Notes: generated by a model from the letters alone, not told the origin. A stretch of 64,000 nucleotides of DNA from Hymenoscyphus infarciens (GCA_001414345.1 LLCB01000126.1:62001-126000), one strand, 5' to 3'; counted from the stretch's first letter, positions 1 to 11,706 are shown. Translations and numbers: made by a program.

Positions 1-598
1 CAATTGGACATGGTTGGGTGGACATTTTCGAAATTTTTAATTTGTTTTGTTCTACTCTATCAGAGTTTTATTTTCACCCCATTTTCCCTCGTTCATAAAC
101 CACCACCCCTTCATCAATCATCCACGTCACCACCTCATCACAGCCCCCCAATCCAGTCCAACCATATAACCACCCCAACGGCCCAGCGGGTCCCACTACC
201 ATCCATCCCTAAAAGAGGAGAGAGGGAAGAGAAGAGGAAAAGGTATCCTAACATAAATAAAAAAAAGAACCCAGACATGAATTAACCAATACACCCCCCT
301 CCCAACTCCCTCCAAATCCCATCATAATGGCATCATTACAACCATGAAAAAAAGAAGAAAAAACCCCAGCGATAGGTCGCTCAGTAAACCTCTAAAGGCA
401 GTCCTTCGCAAAAATGCAAATCAGATCTTGTGGTGTTGTACATATAAAGTAAAGTAAAAAGAAAAACAGGAAAGGAAAATGGTTGCAAGAGTTCTTGCGA
501 TATATGGTTCTCTTCAGAAAGAAATGAAGAAAATAGGGTATTATGTTCAAACGGATTGGTACAACAGAAGACAAAAGAAAATCTGGCTTTTTTCGAAG
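1..598. other. Gene-free flank
   Basis: This is low-complexity pyrimidine-rich sequence followed by A-rich sequence, downstream of the PH-domain gene that reads leftward and stops at 599. A frame opening with TTG at the left edge is proline/serine-rich by composition only, so I see no supportable gene. The last 150 bases probably hold that gene's 3' UTR. Confidence 0.5.
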
Positions 599-3193
599 TC
601 AAGAAGCCATCGAGTTTCTATATCGAAGATGAGGTGTCGATGCCTTCAACATAGCAGCATTCTGCGGCGGCGGTAAAGGTGGCAATGCACATCGTGGCGG
701 TGGTGCCGGAGGTGGGCCAGTAACCAAGACCGGCAGACTTTGACGTCCTGCAAGCTTCTTCTCCTTCAATGGAACGCGGTGTGCTGATGGCGGAGTAGGT
801 GGTTTTGAGCTTGCTTGTCTAGCCCTTAAGTTCGAGTTTGAATTCAATGCCCTCAGAGCATTTGCTGTAGCTGATTCATTCGAGATGACACGAGATTTTA
901 AAGACACTTGACTCAGGTTGTGAGAAGTATAGAGTGGCGATTCCTCAGCTGTCCGTACTTGCATGCTTTTTGGACGACGAAGTTCGCCATGGGTATGGGA
1001 GGATACTATGTATCCGTCAGAGCTTTCGTTTTCGACGGTCAAATGATTAGAGTTGGTCATGGCCCCGATATGTGGTGCAGTTAGAAGAGGAGCTACGATT
1101 AAAGGAGCTTTCACATCCGGGCTCTTATAATTTCGTGGATCGCCGTTTATGTCGTTAAGTGTCTGCATACTCGAGTAGCGTCGAGGAAATTGAAAGTCCA
1201 TGAATGTGTCCTTATTGGAAGAGCTTTGTGGCATGAAGCTTGATCTGCGGTCTGAGTTGGATTGCCGACTGTAACTATCCGCAATTGATGGCTTGATCTG
1301 GGGACTATCTTCGACCGCAGATTGGAAGACAAGAGTAGTTGTGGTAAGTCTTGAAGTATAATGTGAGGGCTCCGACGGAATATCTGGCAATGCCTTATCC
1401 TTTCGCTCGGGCGAAGCTGTTGTAACGTTCGGTGGAGTTAAAAAATCCGTTCCAGTATAACTAAGTGGAGGGCCTCTGGCAGCAGAGAATTTCTTGGCAG
1501 ATGGGAAACTGAAGTTCGGTGTCGTAGGAGACTGCGATCGAATAGGGCGGGACTGACTACTGCCATAAGTAGAATGAGGTCTGTATTGACTTGGCGTATT
1601 GGCTTCAAGAACGGGAATAGGCATGGTCTGCATAGATCTTCGACGTTCGTTTATTGCTGAAGCATTTGGACCTAGCCGTGCATCTTCAATAGATATCTTT
1701 GGAGGATGGTAATCATCTAAAGTAGAACAGCTCTCCCTCGTGGGTGAAGTAGAAGGAGACGAGCATTGTGATGTATACAAAGTCCTTTGCCCAGAACTCA
1801 TCATCGAAAATCGATTTGTGCTTTCTTTCAAGAATTCCAGATGATGTCCATCGTCACTGTCTGCAACCGAACCTTGGATATAGGAATTCTGACGTTCTAT
1901 GAGATCGGGGTGTGTTTCTTCGTAACTTTCTTCACCCGGGCTATCGTTCCACGGAGATGTTGGACTTGTCGGGGAGGTGGGACCGGAACGCTCTGGACTT
2001 CTTTGGACCAAATATCTATGACTTGGTTGCGCTTTTAATTGCATGATTTTTTTGTCGGGTTTTGGTTTTCCGGTCTCCGACGCATGCTTTTTACCACCCA
2101 AAGCTTCAATTTCTCTTCTCACCACAGCAAGCCAGGAGTCCATATCCTCAGCACAGTCCATAACTAGAAGTAAGCTAGTAGCCGTTCTTCGATAGTCCGC
2201 TCCTCGAAATGCGAGCCGAGATAGGAGTGATCTCGAATCTGCGGTAGGTGCGCCGTCAGGGTCCATTGCTTGCGAAATTTGAAGAACCCAATGCTTCCCT
2301 GGAATAGCATCGCTGGCGAATGCCGCCGAGTCCTTCCCAAGTTGCATCATCTTTTCTGGCAGTCGATCAAAGGATCCATCCCCTGAATATTGAAGGAGAT
2401 ACCCAGATGTCACCAGAACAAATATCTTCCGAGTCCAGTCTGCCTTTGACATGGAACCTGATAACTGCCTTCGATGTTTGCTTTTCGCCTTTTCATTCTT
2501 CTTTGCGGCAGCCGAGTTTTGTTCCAGGATCCCAGATTCTTCCGACGTTTGACCAATATCCTCTCTCAAGCTGTGATTTCTGCTATGGTTATTCAGGCGC
2601 AGAATAACATCGGCTGATAATGTTGAAGCTGCCAATGTCGCATGTTTGACAGCCTGGGGGAAGGCTTGGAATAGTGGCGGCGGGTCCCATGCTGCCGATG
2701 TCCTTGTCGGGGGACGAGGAGAAGACTTTGTTGATTTTGGACTTGGTTTAGGGATTTGCTTCTTTGGCTTGACCGACTTTGACTTGAAGTTCATTCGAGA
2801 GGAGCGGCCTATCCGCGAGGCAGGTGTTGCGGGTGTTGCAGGAGTCCCAGGACTTGTAGCAGTGGTGGATCTCGTTATTGAGAGGCTTGTTCGATCGTCC
2901 TTGTTATGAAAACTGCTGGATATAGTAGACATGGGTTCCTCCAGCACCGGTGAAACGATACTCTTCTCCATCGGCCCTCTTGTCCTCGTGAATATCCCGC
3001 GCAAACCCCCCTTTGATGCTCGCCTATCGATCTTCTTCCCCGCCAGCGGCACCCGATTGTCCTCAGACGTAGAGAAATCCATTGGAGGCGGTCGTGCTCG
3101 GCGATTGAAGGAGAAAGCAGACGCAGGAGGATTGAATCTGTGATTTGGATCCGTATCCCGAAAGGCCAAATTCGCCAGGTCAGTGTCGGCCAT
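599..3193 (-). CDS. PH-domain protein, large and low-complexity
   Basis: A single uninterrupted exon encodes 864 residues from the ATG at 3193 (MADTDLANLAF). A longer frame exists upstream only by using a TTG codon, so I chose the ATG. The N-terminal 240 residues are basic and Ser/Pro/Thr-rich. A pleckstrin-homology-like domain lies at about residues 248-364: it starts at KADWTRKIFVLV, and the closing helix holds the invariant Trp in MDSWLAVVRREIEAL. The rest is disordered, with many SPT and PTSP stretches and a proline-rich tail (PPPAPPPR, PPLPPP) that could bind SH3 domains. PH domains bind phosphoinositides or proteins, so a membrane-cortex scaffold or signalling role is likely, but that is inference. 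Long unspliced proteins of this kind are common in filamentous ascomycetes. No enzymatic domain is visible. Confidence 0.85.
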   Translation of the reverse strand: MADTDLANLAFRDTDPNHRFNPPASAFSFNRRARPPPMDFSTSEDNRVPLAGKKIDRRASKGGLRGIFTRTRGPMEKSIVSPVLEEPMSTISSSFHNKDDRTSLSITRSTTATSPGTPATPATPASRIGRSSRMNFKSKSVKPKKQIPKPSPKSTKSSPRPPTRTSAAWDPPPLFQAFPQAVKHATLAASTLSADVILRLNNHSRNHSLREDIGQTSEESGILEQNSAAAKKNEKAKSKHRRQLSGSMSKADWTRKIFVLVTSGYLLQYSGDGSFDRLPEKMMQLGKDSAAFASDAIPGKHWVLQISQAMDPDGAPTADSRSLLSRLAFRGADYRRTATSLLLVMDCAEDMDSWLAVVRREIEALGGKKHASETGKPKPDKKIMQLKAQPSHRYLVQRSPERSGPTSPTSPTSPWNDSPGEESYEETHPDLIERQNSYIQGSVADSDDGHHLEFLKESTNRFSMMSSGQRTLYTSQCSSPSTSPTRESCSTLDDYHPPKISIEDARLGPNASAINERRRSMQTMPIPVLEANTPSQYRPHSTYGSSQSRPIRSQSPTTPNFSFPSAKKFSAARGPPLSYTGTDFLTPPNVTTASPERKDKALPDIPSEPSHYTSRLTTTTLVFQSAVEDSPQIKPSIADSYSRQSNSDRRSSFMPQSSSNKDTFMDFQFPRRYSSMQTLNDINGDPRNYKSPDVKAPLIVAPLLTAPHIGAMTNSNHLTVENESSDGYIVSSHTHGELRRPKSMQVRTAEESPLYTSHNLSQVSLKSRVISNESATANALRALNSNSNLRARQASSKPPTPPSAHRVPLKEKKLAGRQSLPVLVTGPPPAPPPRCALPPLPPPQNAAMLKASTPHLRYRNSMAS

Positions 3194-5605
3194 CTTAAAT
3201 ATCCCTCTTCCCTCCAATGGTATGTGTTGATTCCTCCCACTCCAGGCGATAAATATTTGTTGTTTTGTTTATGTTTTCTTTTCGTATCCAAGCAAGTATT
3301 GTTGCAAATCACTAGGGTTCGTTAATGCGGCGGGAACAGGATATCCCAGTCAGATACTCGGGGTTTAGTGGTATGGTTGAAAACGTGTAGATCAGCTCAA
3401 GGCCGCCACCATGGGAATATTTCCCTGGTTCTCTTCAATAATGGCAACTTGAAAACCTCAATGCCAAAATTCAAAGGCGGATGTGAGTTAGGAACTGGTG
3501 TAATTCGAGTCATGAAAGGACGAAAGGATTACGAGGCGAGCGCGTGAGAGATGACGAGAGAACATTGGAAACAAACAGGTGGTTCCAGCTTCGTTTAAGT
3601 TGGGTAGGGCGGAGTCGTGAGCGCGTGGTTTCCTAGGATTCGGGAAGAGGAGCCGTTTCGAAGTGGGTGGGGGGTGGGGTAGAGTGTCCAACGGATGAAG
3701 GATACGATTTGTGTATGTGTTGGGTGGAAGACGAATGGATGGATGGCAAAAAAAGTAGACAAGTATCTTGAAGCAGTTCAGAGGCGCAAAAATCCAAAAG
3801 TAAAAACAGAGAGAGACGGAGGAGGACGAGTAGAAGAGGGAGAGCTGGAGGGGACCACCACACACCACCTCACCAGGGGTATCCACACGCACGGCCGTCA
3901 TACAACTACTTACTTATTGAACCTTCAACCAAACTCGACGTGCAGGCAGCTGGGAAGAGGCTGGAAGAGGGACCATCATGGGTATATCGGCCGTGCGATT
4001 ACATTTAGTTCAGGGGGGGGGATTAGTAAGTATAGTATAGTAAGTATAGTATGCTCTTCCTTGTGCATAGGGCTTGAATCCTTGGATCCCCAATGGTTGA
4101 AAAGGCCCCGGAATCTCGGAAGACCTTGCTTCTTTTGAGGTGCCGTTGGGTCGCGGCGGCACCTGTGCTCACTGCTCAGGCTGAAGAAAGTTTTTTCCGA
4201 GATGATGACAAGATACAGGATTGCCAGATTACATCCCGATGATTTTGACTTTTATTATCGATAATTGGTGCTGGACCGAATTGGAATACGTAAGGGGGCG
4301 GAAGGGATTACCCCTTACAACGTCGCTCACGTCGCGTCGCGTCTGTTGGCGCCGAGCGAACCATCGCCCGCATCTGCACAGCAAATGATCCGCTAACGGG
4401 GGGTAGACAGGAGACTATTCGTAGGTACAGGACGCTAACTCGGGACACTAACTCAGGACACTAACTCAGGTACGCGCCGCCCGCTGCAGCTTAACATTAC
4501 CTACCCTCTTACCCCGGTAATTAGGCCTCCTGTAACTTGTTACGGTGTGGTCGGTGTGGTCGGCGTGGTGGGAGGGCGTCAAGGACGATCTGTGCGGGAT
4601 GATGGATGATTGATGATAGGGCAATCGAGAAGTAGGGAGAGGGGATCAATCAAGCTCCCGAGGTTCAGATGATTTGAATGATACGATGAACATGGCGAGA
4701 ATAGCCTCAATGGACCGATTGTCCAAGACAATTCGAAGCTGGGTTCCGGGATAATTCGAGGTGGAAACGGGATGTACATGTATTTTCGGGAAAATGTAGA
4801 CGTCTTCACATGCCTACACTCCAGGCCAAGAGCCCTCCAACTTGTTCGATCGGGTAATCGCACCGGTACTTTCGTCTCTCGATGCGACATACGCGTCGTC
4901 GATTCAAAGTATCGCGACCATTGAAACGCTTCTCGCGCAAACTTTGTGAACACCGTGTTCGACTTGGACAGAACGAGCGCCATGCGATGCAATGTGTAGG
5001 CGAGCGATGCGATGCGATGCTGCAAGGACCCCACAGGCGGAAAAACGTCCATTGGAGCAACTGATAGCAATGAACGCCTTTACGCCCCCAATGCGAGGTT
5101 GGTGTTGGAGGTGGTGTGTTGAAAACAACCTTGATAAATGAATCAGCTGAGCAGTTCTGCCAACCAGCTTTGGCAATATCCCCTTTCTAACCTTTCCCCG
5201 AAACGCTTGAAAAAGAGGCTGGGAAGTAGAGATAAAGTCAATCGCGTTACGAAGAATGCCGAGTACAAACTTACTTTGCCGAGCTTAATTCAAGACTTCA
5301 CCAAGACTGAAATTAGTAAAGAAAACTCGCAAAATCTCCGAGGTGTGATCATGGACAAGATAACTTCTATTGAGATATAGAAGGTAGATAAATGAATTGT
5401 CAAGAACACCTCCCTCCCATTGAAATGCAGGTCATCATCATGAATGACAGACCAGTCATCTCAGTTCGCGCTCATATCGCAAAGGCATCACGAAAAGCTT
5501 TTATCTAACTAGTTTCTTTTTCCCGGTCAAAGTTTCCATGCCAATGCTAGCTATGCCATAACAAATTCAACCCATATCAAATTACAGGATATCCACCAAG
5601 TAACA
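3194..5605. other. Intergenic, divided by repeats, no gene seen
   Basis: About 2.4 kb lies between the start of the PH-domain gene and the stop of NAA15. The proximal part should contain the PH gene promoter and 5' UTR. Short frames here (for example 3695-4138 and 4579-5070) have skewed composition and no recognisable domain. Local repeats include a GTAAGTATAGTA duplication near 4026-4052, the 14-nt repeat at 4430-4470, GTGTGGTCG units near 4542-4572 and a GCGATGC cluster near 4983-5020. Confidence 0.5.
4430..4470. repeat. Short tandem repeat, unit about 14 nt
   Basis: Three consecutive copies of a unit resembling GGACACTAACTCA are visible, the first diverged by two bases. It lies in non-coding sequence and no function is apparent. 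Confidence 0.7.
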
Positions 5606-8243
5606 TCAAGCAAAGATGGTAGCTTTAGGCCACTTTTGTGTTGCGCTGGACTTGAATGCGTCCACCTCGCTGCTCTTCCATGATTTCAGGACCTCCAATG
5701 CCTCGGTGGCTTCCTCTGACGTGATGTTTGGAAGCTTGAGGATGGCCACGATATCCTTCTCAACACCTGAAGAAGAATCAGGCGACAAGAGTCTTCGTAC
5801 AGTTAATCCCGAGAGTGTTCGCCGAGCGCAGTCTTTGTGCTTGCTAAGATATTGATCGTTGACTTTCGCGAGAGAGGCGGAAGCCGGTAGGAGGTTAAAT
5901 TCCGACTTGATGACTTCTGCCGTCTTTGGGTTGAGAGTATCCAGTTCCTTGTCCAGGGCTAACTTGAAGCGGATGGTTTGACTGTGGACCTTGGAGTGCT
6001 CTGGATCCAGAGCTACTGCTGCTAACAGACACTTGAGAGCAAGAACGTACTTCTCTGGTCATGATATTAGTCAATGAACTCGAGTAGGGCATTGGAAAAC
6101 TCACTTCGTCGAATGAACACTTCAAAACCAGCCAATTGAGCATCAATGTACTTCGGGCTCAATTGTAAAAGAGGCGTTAGGAATTTCAGAGCATCATTCA
6201 TTGGCTCTGTCGTAGCAGCAAGCTTGGCACCCTCCGGATCATCGTCCTTCTTCTTTGGGTCATTGTCGCCTTCTCTAGTCGACTTGTTGGGCTCATTCTT
6301 CTTCGCCAATGCTTCACGCTCAGCCTTTTGCGCTTCCTTTCGCGCCTTCTTGGCTGCTTTCCTCTGCTCGGCTGCATCTTCTTCGCTCAAACCAGCAGTT
6401 CCATTGGTGCCATTCAACTGAGGTTTATCGGCGATTTTGATATACACATCAATGGCAGACAGCGCAGCACGAGAATAGAAGGGGTGCTCCCTTAATTGGT
6501 CTTCCCATCTAATCATATCAACGTACGCTCGAATCTGACCTTTGCGTAGAGAGAAGCTGTGGAAATCAAATTGATCTTCTTGCCACACATCAAAAATATT
6601 GAATATAGAAGTAAATCTCTTGAGAGCAAGACCAACTTTTCCTTGGCGTGCATATGATTGACCATCCTCAGTCAAAAACCACACACATTGCATATCATGC
6701 AAATCAGCAAGGGGTCCCCCAACAGTCTCTGCTCGGGTAAACATTCCCATTGTCTTCACAGCGGCTTCGCTTTCGTTATTTCTCAGTTGGTATTTAGCAG
6801 CTTTTGTGTTGATGTGACGATCCCGCGTATCCAGAGTACGGGCGAGCTCCATAATCTCGGAAGCTTTTTGGGTATTGCCGTAATGCTTCCATATCCGGGC
6901 TTTTGTCAAATGGAAATCCACGCTTTTTGGTTCCAGTTCGATCGCCTTGTCGATGAAGCCCATAGCCTTGTCCAGATCTCGGCTCAAATAATAGTTGTAA
7001 TGTTGAGCAAGAAAATAAAATGCCGCAGAAGCACCCTTTGAAGTATCACCACTTCTCTTTGGTTCTTCGCTTTTCTCACTCTTTCCACTGTCAATGTATC
7101 GCTGAACCAATGATGGAAGAACTTCCTTCTTGAAGTCACTTGAGTAAAGATGCTTGAGGTTTGCAAAGGTTGAAGGAACGCCCTTGTCCAGCATTCGGTT
7201 GATATATTTGTCGGCAGCTGCTTTGAAGTCATCACCTAAATTAGATTTATTAGTGGTTTGTTGCAGGAACATTTGATAATTTTCTTACCTCCTAAGAAAT
7301 CTAGAGGCAGTCGACGTGCTGCGTCGCATCGAGGATACTTCTCAGCATACTCATCGTACACTGCCTTCATGGCTTTGTGTTCTGTAGGCGCAATTCCCAT
7401 TGCTTTTATCAGTCCGTCGTAATATGTCTTGTACTCGGAGTTGCGGTCAATGAGGGCTCGGTATGCCTTCGTGGCTTCTTCGGCTCGATCAAGTTTGGTT
7501 AGGTATGTGGCTCGAAGCTCCAAAACAGCGAGTCTATCCAGATTGTGTTTCCCAGCAGTTTCCAAGTGCTCCAAAGCTCTTTCGTAATCTCCTTGCTCGG
7601 CGATCAAAGAGTTCTTATACATCACAGCCTCGGAGTTCTCGAAATCTGTTTTTGATGGAGGGTTCTTCAACGTTTCCTCGTAGCTGGTCAAAACACCCTC
7701 TGCTTGTGAAAGATCTCCATTTAGGTGGTGTGCCACAGCAAGAGCTGTCCAGCTTTGCCGTACACCAGATCTTGTCGTCAACATTGCTCTACGACTAACC
7801 AAATAACCTTGGTAGTCTCGCATTTGCACCTGTAACAGGGCCAAATCCCGCTGGATTTGCTGCGAGTCTGGCTCCAGCCGTAACGCAAACTTGTATGCCT
7901 TGATAGCTTCTTCGAAATTCTTTACAGCCCTCCATAATAATCCATAAACATGCCAGCAAACATGCGACTTCATATCGCAAGTGAGCGCAACTTTCGCCAG
8001 CGCAAACGCCTCTTCGGTTTTCCCCTGCGAGTTCATACATAGCGCCTTCATTGCCAGAGTATCTCCATGTTTAGGGTTCTTTTTGAGGATTTGTTCGGCG
8101 GCCTTGATCCCTAAAATCAGGTTAGCGGTTGTTTTTCGAGTAACGGCGGAGCTCTGCAAACCTTTCTTGTATTGTTTGTCCTCATAATTGCGCACAACAG
8201 TTCGGAAGAGCGACTGCTCCTTCCCAGAAAGAACTACTGACAT
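5606..8243 (-). CDS. NatA N-acetyltransferase auxiliary subunit (NAA15/Nat1)
   Basis: Three exons join in frame: 8243-7289, 7235-6105 and 6054-5606. Introns of 53 and 50 nt have GT..AG ends. The product is 844 residues, close to the family norm of about 850. It starts MSVVLSGKEQSLFRTVVRNYEDKQYKKGLQ, typical of this family. The body is tetratricopeptide repeats (for example the HVCWHVYGLLWRAVKNFEEAIKAYKFAL region), and a lysine/alanine-rich charged segment sits at about residues 591-654, as in NAA15 proteins. NAA15 is the ribosome-binding scaffold that positions the catalytic NAA10 subunit, so NatA can acetylate exposed Ala, Ser, Thr, Gly, Cys and Val N-termini during translation. It acts in the cytosol on the ribosome. 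Nothing is missing or broken. The NAA10 partner is not in this window. Confidence 0.95.
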
Positions 8244-8869
8244 TGCGATTCAGGTTCGCCGCAAGGGCTGAAATCTGCAAAGAACAGCAGGATAGGCAAT
8301 GCGTTTGCTGTGCTGAAGGTTGTAAATCGAGAGGTCGCGACTGACTATTGAAGGTCCCGTAGAATTCCGCAGACGGAGATTGGTAAGAAAGCTCGGCTTC
8401 CTTCTCAAAATTACTGCTGAAGGAGGAAGAGGGTTGTGGGGTTGAGAGGTAGGAGATGGGTTTGGGTTAAGAGAGCTGCCGACAAAATCCATGTCCGCAT
8501 GGTGGATAAGCCCATCCGATTTCCGGGCCGACCTGCCGGGCCAACTCTCGATTCTCGTAGTTTCTTGGATCTTATTTTATTTTAAAGTGTATGGAGTACT
8601 TGGTAGAAATGATTTACAAACGTAAGGGTCTCTGCAATCGTTTTAGGTACACTCTAGTAAAGCGGAAATGATGACCACGATTTTTACAACTAAACCAAAC
8701 AGAAAATACTGATTTACATTCATAATATTACATGAGTTGAATGCTTTCTCTATCGCCAATGGTGCCTTATACGTGCTTAACCAACACAAACCGCGGTCTT
8801 ATAAGTGTACTGTTCTCCATTTTAGGAACCCGTTTTCCCTTCATAAGCGCCTTTCCTTCAGCCAAATAA
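8244..8869. other. Intergenic: NAA15 promoter side and MIX23 3' flank
   Basis: About 630 nt separate the NAA15 start from the stop of the next minus-strand gene. A pyrimidine-rich, intron-less stretch just above NAA15 is consistent with its 5' UTR and core promoter. I see no gene. Confidence 0.5.
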
Positions 8870-9534
8870 TTATTGCCCCCTCTCTCCCCATTTCTCTGAT
8901 TTGGTTTTCCACTCACTCAAAGCATCCTCCCATTCTCTCCAATCCTCCCCACACCTCTCAAGAACCAACCCCCAACTCCTAGCCCTAACAATCCTCTCTA
9001 CTCCCCTTTCCTGCCTGATAACAGCAGCTAAATTCTCCGTCCTCGTCTCTCTCGGAAAATATCTCGCAGAATAGGGATCCAGTCTCTCATCTATCACTCT
9101 ATCATTTGCCTTCCGAGTTTCCAATTGTTGTATCGCAGCTTCTGGATCATCCGGGTCCGGACTCGTCGCCACCGAGGCGCAATAATTCAAGACATCGGAT
9201 CGGGATTGCCATGAAGGGAATAGTATTGTCTCTTTGAAACTCCTACACGAATCTGGAGATATTCTTCGTCGGTTTGTGGAGGGGAAGTTTCGTTGGGAAG
9301 TGGTGGTGGGGTTGAATGTTGTTGGTTTGAAGTAGGCATTTAAGTTTTGAGTTATGCTATCGTCGACGGAGGTGCGGGATATTCTGAGGAAATCTGGTAG
9401 ACAAGTGTTAGCTTGAATATCTATGGATTTTTGGGGAACCTGGGGTTGGACAATGCTTGCTAACCTCTTAATGCGCGTGTGTTGAAGCAGAATTGTGGTG
9501 TAAGTGGCGGGTTGAAATGCGAAGGTTGAGCCAT
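8870..9534 (-). CDS. MIX23/Cid2-like mitochondrial intermembrane-space protein
   Basis: Exon 1 is 9534-9465 and exon 2 is 9393-8870. The 71-nt intron is GT..AG and the product is 197 residues, starting MAQPSHFNPPLTPQFCF. The layout matches the MIX23 (CCDC58, caffeine-induced death protein 2) family: an N-terminal helix with LRDFLRISRTSVDDSI, a cysteine pair spaced 22 residues apart (C73 and C95), and a C-terminal RIVRARSWGLVLERC block, with further cysteines at C16 and C171. Family members are intermembrane-space proteins of the Mia40 import route, and yeast Mix23 helps import of matrix proteins. The assignment rests on recalled motif spacing with no alignment run. The protein is longer than the human one (about 144 residues) because of an insert at roughly residues 100-135. 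The transposon insertion at 9.7-11.6 kb lies just upstream, in what would be the promoter. Confidence 0.72.
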
Positions 9535-9959
9535 TGTATTGGCTGGGGCCTTTGGGGAAACCTCGCGGGAAGACCGCGACCAGAAATATTGAGCCAGGTT
9601 GAAGGTTCGAGTTTTGCAGGGCGTGTTAAATGCTTTGTGAGTTGGATTTTATATGGAATGAAGTTTAGGAACAGGGAGCTTGCTCGGGATGATGAGGCTT
9701 TGGACAACGCTAAGATAAGTTCGAACACCCATGCTCTTCGGGTAAGAAAAACCGTGCCGATTTGAGGCACACCATCTGGAACTTTACCTCGATGCAACTG
9801 GACCACAATAACTTGTTGAAAAGAGTCAAGACTTGAGACATTTCTTCAAGGTGGCTTTGAGGATCGATTGTAACTTTTGTTATATTTTTGCGATTTTATT
9901 TGCACCCGTGATACGCGGTGCCATACTGTAAAGAGTGAGCTTTTGGTAGGGCAGCCTGT

Positions 9960-11557
9960 CTCGCGGTGGACACAGAAACTAGCACTATTTCTTATACTTA
10001 GCTTAGCCCGAGGTTTAGCTAAACTTAGAAACACCCCCTTTTTTAAACCCTTTTATATATATTCCTTACTATTATAGCTAAAGATAAAGATAGTAAAGGC
10101 TATAACTAGTAGACTAGTAAAAGACTTTAAACTCCTAAACCTATTAACCCTTCTAAATCTATAATATACCTTAAAAAGAGACTTAAAAACGCCTATAACA
10201 AGACTCCTACTAAAGCTATAATATAAGCTACTATTATCTACTTAAATATATAGATTCTATAAGACTATAGGTAGAATAGAGGTAAGCTCTTTAAGTTTAC
10301 TAGCTACTTAAAGTATATAGGATATTAGTATATTAAAGGGCTCTATTCGTCTACCTAAGAACCTAATATTAAAGCTACTTCTACTAGGCACATAGCCTAT
10401 AATCTAAGATAAACCAACTACTAAGGAGGCGAGTTTCTTCTATCTAAGGATAACGTATACTAACTTAAGAGAATTATATAAGATAATAGCTTTAAAGAGT
10501 ATATAATAACATAGGAATCTCTTATATAAGAGGCATAGGTTCCTAGTATATAACTAGGAACTTATATTTCTAGGAAGACTATATAAAGAAGACTTAGGTA
10601 GTTTAGTTAGAGATATTACGTAGCTTATAAAAAGAGCTATATAAACCTAGATCTTATAAAATAGCGTGAGAAATAGGCTAAAGATATATTAAAAAAGTAC
10701 CTAAACGTTAAAAACTAGTATAAAGTTCGTTTCTTAGATAAGGTATTCTTCTTTAGTTCTTTTCTATTTCTCCTTCATTTCTTTCCTATTTCTCTAATTC
10801 TAACTCTTATTTATAAGTTTATTTCTCTTTTAGACCTACTAGTTAGATTTATATCTTATAAAGGCCTAATAAGAGAGACTATCTAAACTATATATAAAGA
10901 TAGAAGAAGAAGATAAAGACAAAGAAGAGGAAGAAGGGAGAGAACAAGGGAGAAGAAGTAGACTTATCTTATAAGCTATATACTTAGGCTACTATTAGTT
11001 ATAACTTTAAAAGTAAACTAGTCTTCTATAATATAAGGAATTCTAATAGGAAGATATCTTATAAGTACTATATAGAATAGATTCTTAATCCTTTTATCTT
11101 ATCTTAAATTAAAAGAGGAGATAACTTCGTTTTAGAGGAGGATAGAGATTCTAGATATAGCTATAGAAGAGGGAAGTAAAATAATATACTAGCTTAGAAG
11201 AAGGTAAATAATCTTAAAACTTATAAGAACTATATAAGAGCTCTTAATTTTACTATTATAGAGAACTACTAGTAGGTTCCTAAATAATATATTAAAAAGT
11301 TTACTTATAATACTCTTAAAGGTTTAAAAGAGCTTACTTTAAAGGGATAGGCTAATTTAAAGTAAGAAACTATTAATAAGTAGGTAAAGGAAATACTCTA
11401 GAGGCTATAAGACTATATAGATATAGATAGTTAAATAATAAGATATTAAAATATATATAAATTTATATATAAATAAATATAAAAGTACGTGTTTTAGTAT
11501 TATTAGCTTACTAAGCTAAGCATAAGAAATGGTGCCACTTTCTATGTCCACCGCGAG
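9960..11557 (+). mobile_element. RIP-degraded DNA transposon, 1.6 kb, 47-bp terminal inverted repeats
   Basis: The termini are 47-bp inverted repeats at 9960-10006 and 11511-11557, starting CTCGCGGTGGACA, with 42 of 47 positions matching and most mismatches C/T or A/G. The element is flanked by a 5-bp direct repeat CCTGT at 9955-9959 and 11558-11562. The interior is strongly AT-rich, depleted in CpA and TpG and full of TAG/TAA codons, the mark of RIP. It carries a dead transposase frame on the plus strand (separate entry). A 5-bp duplication is not what Tc1/mariner elements leave, since they use TA, so the superfamily is left open. It sits in the gap between the MIX23-like gene and the mitochondrial carrier gene. 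Confidence 0.85.
10079..11440 (+). pseudogene. Decayed DDE-type transposase
   Basis: Read on the plus strand, the interior shows a recognisable but stop-riddled transposase. The clearest part is the last 450 nt: KYYIE followed by ILNPFIL, then IKRGDNFVLEEDRDS, then a WNN-like segment, then TIIENY followed by two TAG codons and VPK, where related fungal DDE transposases have an Asn-Cys-Trp-Gln-type motif. The stops fall where Trp or Gln codons would be expected, consistent with G-to-A and C-to-T RIP mutation. I cannot name the family with certainty and it cannot encode a working enzyme. Confidence 0.7.
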
Positions 11558-11706
11558 CCTGTGCCTCAAATCGGCACGTTTTTCCTACCTGAAGAGCCTA
11601 TGTCTCTGATAAGAAACAGGTGGATCATTCAATGACATAGTCGAGGAGTCAAGTCGAGTTCCATTCTTTCTTTATCGATGTCTTCTTGCTTTTTTCATCA
11701 TCAAGA

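Larger units (their letters stand above)
9733..11601. repeat. Outer inverted repeat: old MITE-like element split by a later insertion
   Basis: A 38-nt arm at 9733-9770, beginning GCTCTTCGGG and ending GATTTGAGGCAC, recurs in inverted form at 11561-11601 with two mismatches and one indel. Removing the inner element (9960-11557) and one CCTGT copy leaves an inverted-repeat unit of about 270 bp, the size of a MITE. The right arm directly abuts the inner insertion, while the left arm is 189 nt away, which fits insertion near one end. I see no clear target duplication around the outer unit. Confidence 0.6.

Noticed and set aside
4..285. 93-codon frame at the left edge
   Set aside because: It starts at TTG, is proline/serine-rich by low-complexity composition and has no domain.
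3488..4138. Open frames on both strands upstream of the PH-domain gene
   Set aside because: Both strands are open through purine/pyrimidine-biased sequence, with no conserved motif or convincing start.
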